NCBI RefSeq assembly: GCF_019598945.1
Contig: NZ_CP080598.1
Span: forward strand, 4,402,001 to 4,466,000
Reading direction: 5' to 3'
Source of the DNA: Sphaerospermopsis torques-reginae ITEP-024
GTDB lineage: Bacteria; Cyanobacteriota; Cyanobacteriia; Cyanobacteriales; Nostocaceae
DNA length: 64,000 nucleotides
The position numbers and the translations under genes were made by a program. The notes beneath the pieces are model-generated. The model worked only from the letters and a program-made list of their open reading frames with translations, was not told where the DNA came from and searched no databases. Positions 26,594 to 36,900 of the stretch are shown piece by piece (position 1 is the stretch's first letter; every line of letters begins with the position of its first letter).

Positions 26594-26797
26594 TTAATAT
26601 CTCAAGATGTGTAAAACGTCACGAAGAACGCTATAACCAGCTAAATCCCAAAGTAAATAAGCTAAAAATCCAATCATTGCCAAGCGTCCATTCCACAATT
26701 CTGCTTGAGGATTCCAACCAAAAATAAAGGCATTACGATCTACACCATTATAAGCTTTAGCAACGGGTGGTATATCAGTAGATGAGCGAGTTTCCAT
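26594..26797 (-). CDS. High-light-inducible protein (Hli/Scp, one-helix chlorophyll-binding)
   Basis: The 67-residue protein has the Hli signature FIFGWNPQAELWNGRLAMIG: E and R pair across the helix and N binds chlorophyll, in a single transmembrane helix of the thylakoid (about residues 33 to 55). Hlips bind chlorophyll and carotenoid, quench energy, and help photosystem II assembly under light stress. The ATG has tttggaggt nine bases upstream on the minus strand. It is a stand-alone gene, as usual for the family. Confidence 0.95.
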   Translation of the reverse strand: METRSSTDIPPVAKAYNGVDRNAFIFGWNPQAELWNGRLAMIGFLAYLLWDLAGYSVLRDVLHILRY

Positions 26798-27328
26798 TTT
26801 TTACCTCCAAATTTCAATAAGTTTGAGGTTCTGAATCTAATCTTTTTTAATGCTTAACTTTAATGTAGCTTTTACACACACAGTTGTTTTATGCCTATAG
26901 TACAAACTAGAGGCACTTCTTAGGGACGATAATTATAAAGCTATTTACCCAGACAAATCTACCCTGAGATGGTGAAAAAATTTTTTATGGTAAATAAATG
27001 GAAACCAGCTATCAAAAATTGACTGACTACAATCCAAAAAACAAAAATTTTCACCTAAAGCACCTAAAGAATAACAGTATTGATATTAATAAATAAGCTA
27101 GAATTTATATAAATTTACAATCATAAAATCTTCAACTTCTATCTAACGTTATATAAGGCTTTCTCACCTGCGATGGATGCTAATATCACCTATTTTTTTG
27201 GATTCTGAAGGTTGGACAAGTTGAATATTCACATCCAGCAGAGGTCATTAGTGAAGCAGTAAAATCCTTATAACGCAGGGATCATCCCAATTTTGCACAA
27301 ATATCTGGCTTAGAGGTAGGAAATAGAA
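26798..27328. other. Divergent intergenic region
   Basis: These 531 bases separate the Hli gene from the large repeat protein and hold both promoters. The sequence is AT-rich. I see a caaacttattgaaatttggaggt leader for hli and aggtagga before the other gene, but no recognisable RNA, repeat or gene. Confidence 0.4.
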
Positions 27329-30300
27329 ATGATGCAGGAACTATACAAACATTTATTGTGGATGACACAAGTACCTGTAACTACTCCCAATGTCACACCA
27401 GCACAGGCTTCGATTCTCACATCGGGTCCGCGCTTTTTTGTGGCTTTAATTTCTGGGGTAATTCTCGCTTTTGCCTTTCAATTAGTGTTAACAAATCTCT
27501 CAATTGCTGCGGGTATTTCCTATTTAGGACATCCTTCAGAATCTCAGGAAGTTGAAAGTTTTGGTGGCACAATTCGCAAAATTGGCACGAGGTTGGGAAT
27601 TTGGACATTAGTTACAGTGACAATTGCTTTATTCATCGCTTGTTTCTTAGCTGTAAAATTGAGTTTATTAATTTTAGATCCCGGATTAGGAGCAATTTTA
27701 GGTTTAGTCATTTGGGGAGCGTATTTTCTATTACTAATGTGGGTAAGTTCAACTACAGTTGGTTCTTTAATAGGTTCGGTTGTGAATACAGCTACTGCCA
27801 GTTTTCAGGCGATTATGGGAACAGCTACAGCTGCATTAGGCACTAGGGCTGTAAATCAGCAAGTGGTAGCAACGGCTGAAGCGGCTGCCTCTGCTGTGCG
27901 TCGGGAACTAGGAAGCGCCATTCCCCCCGCAAGTATTCGCCAAAATATAGAACATTACATAGAAAAACTACGTCCCCCAGAACTTGATATATCGCAGATT
28001 CGGGATGAGTTTAAAAGCTTACTTAATGAACCGCAATTTAAAGCGATCGCCACCAGTGCAGACTTGGGAAATATCGACCGTCAACAGTTTGTTGATTTAG
28101 TTAGCAGTCGCACCGATTTATCCCAACGAGAAGTTAACCGCATTGCTGACGCTTTATACAATGTTTGGGAACAAGTAGTGAGTCAGAAAAAACCTACAAA
28201 AGAAAGTTTAGGTGAGTTGGTAAATTATCTCAAATCCCTTCCCCCTGGACACACCAAAACCGATGAACTCAACGCCAAACTTGATCAATTAATTGCTGAA
28301 ATTCACTCTACCAAAGAAACAGAACAAAAACCAGGAATGATGCAACAAGCAATATCAGCACTAACTGGGGTAGTTTTAGGTAGAGCAGATTTGTCTGATT
28401 TGGATGTAGAAAAAATTTGGCGTTCCTTAAATACTGCTACAGAAAAAGTCACGGAACAAGTGACAAAACAAGTGACAAAACAAGTTACAGAACAACCTTA
28501 TAATCCTATTCGTGCGGATATTCACAACTACCTGCTTAACTCTTATCCTTGGCAACTCAGTCAAGAAAAAATTGCCCAAGAATTTAGAGATGTGATTTAT
28601 GATCCTGCGGCTGATCCTGGGGTAATACATAGGGAATTAGAGCAAATTACCCGTCAGGATTTTATCAATATTTTGCAAACTAAGGGAGTATTAACTCAAT
28701 CACAAATTTATCAAATTGCTGATCAATTGTTAATGGTGCGGGATGAGGTTTTAGTAATAGTAACAGCGCAGGAAGAAAGAGAAATTGTCCAAGATTTGCA
28801 AAGACGAGTTGAAAGTTATTTACTGGTAACTCCCAGAGAAGATTTAACACCAGAAGGAATTGAGGATAATTTTAAACCACTGTTGGCAGATTCAGAAGCA
28901 GATTATCAAACTTTATCCCGACGACTGGCACAAGTTGAACGGGAAGAAATGGCTGAGATTCTATTAGCACGCAATGATATTCAAGAACGAGATTTAGATC
29001 CGATTTTAGATGAATTAGAAATGCAGCGCGATCGCGTGTTGGTAGAATCTTTAGGAATAGCACAACAGGCACAACATCAAGCGGAAACTCTCTGGTTAAA
29101 TGTGGAATCATATCTGCGAAATACAGGTAAAGAACAATTAAATTCTGATGCTATTCGCGCTGATTTAAAACGACTTTTAGAAGACCCCCAAGCGGGAGTT
29201 TTAGCTATTCGGGCGCGGTTATCTCGTTTTGATCGAGATACTTTGGTGCAATTATTAAGTCAACGTCAAGATTTAACAGAAACACAAGTTCATCAAATTA
29301 TTGATGTAGTGGAAGAATCATGGCATAATATCCGCCACATACCGCAATTTGTAGGGGAAAAAGCACGGGAACAATATGATTCTGTGACTGCGACTATTGC
29401 AGATTATCTGCGAAATACTGGTAAAGAAGAATTGAATCCTGAAGGTATTCAGCGAGATTTCATAAGATTATTTGAAAACCCTAGAGAGGGTGTTGTGGTA
29501 CTGCGTCGCCGATTATCGCGTATTGATAGAGATACTTTGGTGAAGTTGTTAAGTCAACGTCAAGATTTGAGTGAGGAACAAGTTAATCAAATCATTGATA
29601 ATGTACAGACATCCATTAGCAATATTGTCCGTGCGCCCCGTCGTTTAGCAATAAGAACACAACAAAGAATGCAGACTTTTCAAACTTATTTGCAGGAGTA
29701 TTTACGACATACGGGTAAAGAGGAATTGCACCCAGAAGGAATTAAAAGAGATTTGCATTTATTGTTGCATGATCCCAGAGTAGGGATGGAAAGTTTGAGC
29801 GATCGCCTTTCCCATTTTGACAGAGAAACAATTATTGCTTTGTTGAAAATTCGGGAAGATATTACTGATGAAGAAGCAGCGGGAATTGCTGATAATATGC
29901 TCTTAGTGCGTGAACAATTTGTAGAACAGGTGCGGGGTATTCAAAGACGCATTCAAGATATAATTGAAGGCATTTTTGCCAGGATTCGTAATTATCTTAA
30001 TTCTCTAGAACGCCCAGAATTGAATTATGAAGGGATTCAGCATGATATCCGTCAATTATTGGAAGATCCTCAAGCTGGGTTTGAAGCATTGCGCGATCGC
30101 TTGTCTCATTTCAATCGTGAAACTTTAGTAGCTATTTTCAGTTCCCGTGAAGATATTTCTGAGGCAGATGTTAACCGCATTATTGACAGAATTGAACACG
30201 CCCGAAATATGGTTTTACAACGAGCAGAACAGCTACAACATGAAGCACAACATCGGCTAGAACAGGTAAAACATCAAGCACAACGTCAAGCAGAAGAAAC

Positions 30301-30403
30301 CCGTAAAGCTGCGGCCAATGCTGCTTGGTGGTTGTTTGCAACAGCAGTTGTTTCTGGTATTTCTGCTGCTTTGGGAGGATCAATTGCTGTGATGTTGATT
30401 TAG
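27329..30403 (+). CDS. Large membrane protein with seven ~80-residue helical repeats
   Basis: The 1024-residue protein has three N-terminal membrane helices (about residues 30 to 60, 88 to 115 and 118 to 145) and one C-terminal membrane helix (WWLFATAVVSGISAALGGSI, about 995 to 1020). Between them are seven diverged repeats starting near residues 204, 390, 500, 590, 690, 790 and 885. The consensus runs YLRNTGKEELNPEGIQRD, then LLEDPQAG, RLSRFDRDTLVQLLSQR, then a predicted helix ending VNQIID. A charged coiled coil (EQLQHEAQHRLEQVKHQAQR) precedes the last helix. I know no function for this architecture; it may be a membrane-bound scaffold or tether. The ATG follows aggtagga. A strong terminator ends the transcript. 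Confidence 0.8.
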   Translation: MMQELYKHLLWMTQVPVTTPNVTPAQASILTSGPRFFVALISGVILAFAFQLVLTNLSIAAGISYLGHPSESQEVESFGGTIRKIGTRLGIWTLVTVTIALFIACFLAVKLSLLILDPGLGAILGLVIWGAYFLLLMWVSSTTVGSLIGSVVNTATASFQAIMGTATAALGTRAVNQQVVATAEAAASAVRRELGSAIPPASIRQNIEHYIEKLRPPELDISQIRDEFKSLLNEPQFKAIATSADLGNIDRQQFVDLVSSRTDLSQREVNRIADALYNVWEQVVSQKKPTKESLGELVNYLKSLPPGHTKTDELNAKLDQLIAEIHSTKETEQKPGMMQQAISALTGVVLGRADLSDLDVEKIWRSLNTATEKVTEQVTKQVTKQVTEQPYNPIRADIHNYLLNSYPWQLSQEKIAQEFRDVIYDPAADPGVIHRELEQITRQDFINILQTKGVLTQSQIYQIADQLLMVRDEVLVIVTAQEEREIVQDLQRRVESYLLVTPREDLTPEGIEDNFKPLLADSEADYQTLSRRLAQVEREEMAEILLARNDIQERDLDPILDELEMQRDRVLVESLGIAQQAQHQAETLWLNVESYLRNTGKEQLNSDAIRADLKRLLEDPQAGVLAIRARLSRFDRDTLVQLLSQRQDLTETQVHQIIDVVEESWHNIRHIPQFVGEKAREQYDSVTATIADYLRNTGKEELNPEGIQRDFIRLFENPREGVVVLRRRLSRIDRDTLVKLLSQRQDLSEEQVNQIIDNVQTSISNIVRAPRRLAIRTQQRMQTFQTYLQEYLRHTGKEELHPEGIKRDLHLLLHDPRVGMESLSDRLSHFDRETIIALLKIREDITDEEAAGIADNMLLVREQFVEQVRGIQRRIQDIIEGIFARIRNYLNSLERPELNYEGIQHDIRQLLEDPQAGFEALRDRLSHFNRETLVAIFSSREDISEADVNRIIDRIEHARNMVLQRAEQLQHEAQHRLEQVKHQAQRQAEETRKAAANAAWWLFATAVVSGISAALGGSIAVMLI

Positions 30404-30432
30404 ATATATAAGTTGTCTGCGCTATATTTTTA

Positions 30433-30458
30433 GCCTCCCAACTGGGAGGTTTTTTTTT
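30433..30458 (+). terminator. Rho-independent terminator
   Basis: The stem cctccca/tgggagg is followed by nine T residues, 30 bases after the stop of the repeat protein. Confidence 0.92.
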
Positions 30459-30624
30459 GATGACCTGGTAATTAATATGACTTCTTTTGCTATAATGTCA
30501 AGTACATTTCTATCTGCTTACTTGTACTTGTCTATTTGATTATTTTAAATTATTATACCAAATTAAATGAAATTATAATTCTATTCTAATCAGAAATACA
30601 CAAATACTAAGGACAGTAACTTAG

Positions 30625-30765
30625 ATGACAGAGAAAAAACAAGCGTACATTGCTTTTCAAGGTGGCGGCGCACTTGGCATGGCTCATCTCGGTGCGTGGA
30701 AAGCACTATCGCAGCAGATGGGTTCTCATAGCAATACTGTTCGGTTAAGGAAAAAGAGGGGGTAG
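30625..30765 (+). pseudogene. Truncated patatin-like phospholipase (N-terminus only)
   Basis: ATG at 30625 opens a 46-codon frame beginning MTEKKQAYIAFQGGGALGMA and continuing HLGAWKAL. This is the N-terminus of patatin-family lipid hydrolases, with the GGGALG oxyanion-hole loop. After about 31 residues the family sequence stops abruptly and unrelated sequence (GSHSNTVRLRKKRG) leads to a stop. The catalytic GxSxG and Asp are absent, so it cannot be active. A TATAAT-like box lies near 30490. The breakpoint is near 30720. The rest of 30404 to 30988 holds no other gene. Confidence 0.8.
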
Positions 30766-30957
30766 GATCAAGAGAAAAGAGTTCGCGTTTTGATTGCGAG
30801 AACAATGAAAATTGAAATGGGAATAGGGAATGAGTGGATCAAAAGTTTGTTGATGTTTAAGCATTCAGCCGTCAGAGATATATCTGAAATGTTTAAATAC
30901 AAAGAGTAAAAAGAAACAGATGCAGATAACATTGCTAAGATTAGCTAAGATTAAAAT

Positions 30958-30990
30958 GGCTGATTACTGATTACTGATAGCTGAATGCTT
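30958..30990. repeat. Dispersed-repeat end abutting the NRPS stop codon
   Basis: The string ctgattactgatagctgaatgctta matches the ends of the repeats at 23.8 and 24.15 kb. It runs directly into the stop codon region of the last NRPS gene, so the repeat marks the left border of the peptide cluster. Confidence 0.6.
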
Positions 30991-33900
30991 ACGTTAATGT
31001 CGCCATAATTTCCATTACTAAATTTTCCACATCAGGTTCTTTTAACATCGTTTGATGTTCACCTGTTACACAACAAACCTGCACTTGTTCACTGGTTAAT
31101 TGTCCCCAACCAAGGGTAGGATCATCGGGAAATTGTGCTGCTAAGGATGGGGTTTTAAAGAGTATAATAGGAGCTTTAATAGGTTGAGGTTGATAAACTA
31201 AACTAGCTTGGATATTAGCTTTATAAACGCTAATTAAACCAGCAATTAAATTCCGTCCTGAGTCGGGTGGAATAACTTCATGATCCTGTAAAGTTTGTAA
31301 AACATACTCAAATTGAGAATTTTGATCTAAACTCGCCAATTCCTGATAATTAATAGATACAGTTTTATTAAAATGCAATCCTATTTGCTCAACAATAAAA
31401 CATAGAATCCCTACATTATCTTCCAGAGAAGCTGTAATTTCATCAGTTGCTAACGGTGGATGGGTATCTATAATTAATAGATGTTCAATTTGCTCTCCCA
31501 CAGTTTCTAATTGGTGAGCCATTGCAAAAGCAATTAATCCTCCTAAAGAGTGACCACCTAATAAGTAAGGTCTACAAGGTTGTATTTCTCGAATGGCGTT
31601 AATATAACTATTTGCCATTGCTTCGATAGTATCTAAAGGTGGTTGTTTATCATCTAAACCACGTGCTTGAATGGCGTAAATAGGACGTTTTTTCTCCATT
31701 TGTGTAGCTAATTTCTCGGCTAAAACTGAATAGGATAAACCATAACCTCCTGCTTGGTGAATGAGAAATAAGGGAGGTAAATCACCTTGAGTTTGCAGAG
31801 GAACAAGAACATCTAAATAACTGCTGGGTTTTTCTTGTTCTAACAAGGCAGCAATTTTTTCGATTGTCCCTTCTCTGAATAAAGAAACTACTGGTAAATT
31901 AAAGTTTAATTTCTGTTCAATGGCTGCTATTAATCTAATAGCTAGGAGAGAATGACCACCTAAATCAAAGAAGTTTTCAGTTACACCTATAGGATTAACT
32001 TTAAGCATTTCTTCCCAGATTTCTACTAACTGATATTCTAAAGGAGTGCGGGGTGAAATATGTTGAGCAACGTCAATATTTCTGTTTACATTCAGCGCAG
32101 ATAGGGCTTTTCTATCAAGTTTACCATTAGGTGTTAAAGGTAGATGATCCAAAATTACAAAACTGCTGGGTATCATGTAATCAGGTAATTTTGCTGTCAA
32201 GAAATCGCGCAATGCACCTGAAGCAATTAATTGTTGTTTCTGAGTGACAAGATAAGCAATTAAGCTTTTACTACCGGATGAATCTATAGTAGTAACGACA
32301 ACAGCATTAAGGATATCAGGATGTTGACTTAATACGGCTTCAATTTCTCCTAGTTCAATGCGGAAACCGCGTATTTTTACTTGATGGTCAATGCGTCCTA
32401 AAAACTCAATGTTACCGTCAGGAAGATAACGAACTAAGTCACCTGTTTTATAGAGACGCGCACCTGGTTCATTGCTAAAAGGATGAGGAATAAATTTCTC
32501 AGCAGTTAATTCTGGACGTTGGAAATAACCCCGCGCTAGTCCCATACCCCCAATATATAGTTCCCCAGGAATACCAATAGGAACTCGTTGCAAATGGGAG
32601 TCAAGGATATAAGTTTGAGTGTTAGCAATGGGACTACCAATAGGAACTATTTGTTGGTTACTTTGCTGGTTATGTTTATTTTTGCAATTCCAGAATGTGG
32701 CATCAATACAAGTTTCGGTAGGTCCATAGAGATTATGCAAGTTTACGTTTAGTTTGCTCAACAAACTTTGTTTCAGTTCTACTGATAAAGCTTCACCTCC
32801 ACAGAAGATATGTTTTAGAGATTTACAATTTTCTATTCCCCTTTGTTCTAATAACATTTGCAGTAAAGAGGGAACAAGTTGCAACACAGTTACTTGTTGT
32901 TCAGAAATTAGTTTTAAGAGGTAAGCACTGTCTTGATGTCCACCTTTCTCCGCAACTATTAACTGTCCTCCTGTTAATAAAGGTGCGTAAAACTCCCAAA
33001 CGGAAGCATCGAAACTAAAGGGAGTTTTTTGTAATACTTTATCTGTTGCTTGAAAAGAAAAAGTTTCTTGCATCCATAACATATGATTACAGATAGCACG
33101 GTGGGTTATCATCACTCCTTTAGGTTTACCAGTTGAACCAGACGTGTAAATTAGATAAGCTAGATTTTCTCCCACTAAATTACTAACAAGATTTTCTGTA
33201 TTTTGTTGAGCGATAATTTCCCAGTCGCTATCTAAACAAATAATATTGCTTACAGATGGAATATCTAAACTTTCTCGCAGTTGCTTCTGTGTTAATAACA
33301 TGGAAATTTGGGCATCTTCTAACATAAAAGTTAGACGTTCTTGGGGATAATTGGGATCAAGGGGAACATAAGCACCACCAGCTTTGAGAATACCCAATAA
33401 ACCAATTACCATTTCTAAAGAACGCTCAATACAAATACCCACTAATACATCGGGTTTTACCCCTAAAGATTGCAGATAATGAGCTAATTGATTTGCTCTT
33501 TGATTCAGTTGACGATAGGTAAGACTTTGGTTTTCAAACACCACCGCAACTGCATCCGGTGTTTTCTCTACTTGTAATTCAAATAATTGATGAAGACATT
33601 GATTTTGTTTCGCTTGGGGATACTCAACTTGAGTCTGATTCCATTCTACTAATAATTGATGGTGTTCAGATGTGGTGAGTATAGATAATTCATGAATTGG
33701 TTTTTGAGGTTGGGCAATAATATGATCTAGCAAGGTTTGGAAATGCCCAATCATCCTATCAATTGTTTCTACTGCAAATAAATCGGTTCTATATTCCCAT
33801 ATTCCTTCAATTCCTTGTTCTGTTTCTGTCATTAACAAAGTTAAATCAAACTTGGCTACTGCTTGTTCTAATTCCCAGGGAGTTAGTTGTAAATTGGGTA

Positions 33901-36900
33901 ATTCTAATTTACCCATTGGCGCATTTTGCAAAACAAACATCACCTGAAATAAAGGATGATGGCTCAGGTTTCTTTCGGGATGTATTTCTTCGACAATTCT
34001 TTCAAAGGGTACATCCTGATGAGCATAAGCTTGTAAGGTTTCTTCTTTAATTCTGGATAGTAAAATAATGAAATCAGGATTACCACTTACATCATTTCTA
34101 ATTACTAAAGTATTGACAAAAAAGCCAATTAAATCTTCAACTTGTTTGCGATTACGGTTAGCAATGGGTGTACCAATTAAGAAATCTTCTTGTCCTGAAT
34201 AACGCATTAATAAAATGCTAAATACCCCCAATAATCCCATGAATAGGGTAGCACCTTGGGATTCACATAATTTTTGAAATTCCCCACTAATTTGTTTATT
34301 AATTGTAAAGGATACTGCACTACCTTGATAACTAGCAACTGCGGGACGGGGATAATCTGTTGGTAATTGTAAAACCTCATTTGCACCTGCTAGTTTTTGT
34401 TTCCAGTAAGCTAATTGTGCAGGTAATTGGGTTTGTGCAAAAACTGTCTGTTGCCAATTGGCAAAGTCTGCATATTGTATAGATAAAGGTGGTAAAGATT
34501 TGATATTACTTTGACAAATTGCTGTATAAAATAAGGATAATTCCTTAATCATTAATCCCAAAGACCAACCATCAGCAATGATATGGTGTATCACCAATAC
34601 TAAAACATTAACATCTTCAGATAATTGATAGAGATGAACACGCAATAAAGGCAATTGACGCAGATTGAATGGTGTAATAATTACTTCTTGAATTGCTGTT
34701 TTCAGTGTTTCTTGTTGGGTTTGCGAGTCTAAATGACTGAGATTTGTTACTGTTAACGGTACTTCTGAAAATTCATGAATTATCTGAATGGGCGCACCGT
34801 CTATATTTTCAAAAGTTGTGCGTAATACTTCATGACGTTGAATAATAGTTTGCAGACTTTGGTGTAATGCTTCTAGATTTAAATTGCCTTCTAAACGAAA
34901 AGCCACTGAGATATTATAAGCAGCATTGTTTGGTTCTAATAAATCTAAAAACCATAGTCGAGATTGAGAGAAAGAAAGGGGTAAATTCTCGCGGTTAGGA
35001 ATAACAGCAATAATATCTTGCTGTGTAGTTTTACAATTATTTAGCGCACCTAAATGATCAATTTCTGTTCCTAAACCTGAAATCGTTGAATGTTCAAAAA
35101 CTGCACGTAAAGGTAAGGCTATATTAAATTCTTCTCTAATACGAGAAACTAATTTAGTTGCTAAAAGTGAATGTCCTCCTAAATGGAAGAAATCCTCTGT
35201 AACACTGATTTGATCAATTCCTAAAACATCAATCCAAAGTTGAAATAGTTTCTTTTCTGTGGGGGTGGTAGCTGGAACAAAGGCTTGTTTACTAATCGTT
35301 ACATCTCTTTCTGGTGTGGGTAAAGCGCGTCTATCTAGTTTACCACTGGGAGTTAGGGGGAAACTTTCTAACATCACAAAAGCAGATGGACACATATATT
35401 CTGGTAATTTTTCCCGCACCTGTTCTTTTAATTGGGAAATTAAGGATTTTGAAAATCTGCTTTTTAGTGGATCAAGCCAATAAGAGTTATTATTTTCAGT
35501 AGATAATTTACTGCTAATTGGCATTAATGGGGCAATACGTTTTCCCTCAGTTGGGCGATAGAAACAGACATCAAAATAATCAGACTTTTCTGGTGAATAA
35601 CTAATAGTTATATCATAACCAATTTCTTGAGCAAGGGTATATAAATCTGCTGGTTCAATTGCTGTTTGGTTATGAATTTGATTAATTAGTTGCCTTAATT
35701 CACCAATGGTATTTTCACTATTATTTTCTGACATCCACTGGTAAATAGCAGCATCTTTAATTAACCTGGCATTGGGTATATTACGCCAACCAATAGCACC
35801 TGTTTTGATAATTTGCTGTTTTAAGTCTGTTAATAGTAAATTGGCTGTTTCCCAATCTTGCCAAATAATTTCTATTGGTTGATTTGCTGATGCACCTAAT
35901 TTGTGTAAGACGACATCATAACGATATTTAGTAAGTTCATTATGACTATTTTCGGCTTTCAGTTGAATTTCTACTGCTGTTAAATTAGAGAATGTTTGTG
36001 TTAAATTAACAAAGAACTGTGGATCAATTACTAACTCATTTTCTGTTTTAGCTATACGTCGGACTTGGGTTTTCAATGTTTCTTGATCTGTATTGTCATC
36101 AGCTTGGAAATAAGCAACGCTGGCATGAAAATAATTTAATAGTGATAAATTGCGATTATCACCAATAAATAAACTTCCTCCTGGTGCTAAGATTTGTAAA
36201 GCATTTGTAATTACCTGTTGTAAATATTCGATAGAGGGGAAATATTGAGCGACGGAATTAATGACAATGGTATCAAAATAATTGACAGGAATTTCTGAAA
36301 AATCAATTGCTTCTCTTGTTAATAAATTGACGTTATTTAAAGAGCGATTTTGAATGATATTTGTTAAGCGAGTAATTGCAGCTTGGGAAAAATCTGTTCC
36401 CCAATAAGATTCTACTTGAGGAGCAATATTTAATAAAATCATCCCCGTACCACAACCTATTTCTAAAACTATTTGTGGTTTGAGTGCTTGAATTCTGGTC
36501 AGGGTATTATTTAACCATTGACGCATTTCTTCAGCAGGAATAGGTTGATTATCATAACTACTATTCCAACCGATAATATTAAAGTCTTCGTTAGTTTCAA
36601 CAGTTTCAAATTGAGTAATATTATAGGTATCGTTAAAGGTATATTGCCATTCTTGGGTTTGTTCTTTTGTTAAATTTGCGGTGTCAGAACTTTGTTTTTT
36701 AGGAATGATGTAAGCTTCTATTCTGATATCTTCTTTGTTTTCTTCCCTCACAATAACTAAAGCATCTCTTACTTCTGGATGGCGTTTAATAACTGCTGCA
36801 ATTTCTCCTAATTCAATACGGAAACCACGAACTTTTACTTGATGATCATTGCGTCCTATATATTCAATGTCCCCATTATCAAGAAAGCGGGCTAAATCAC

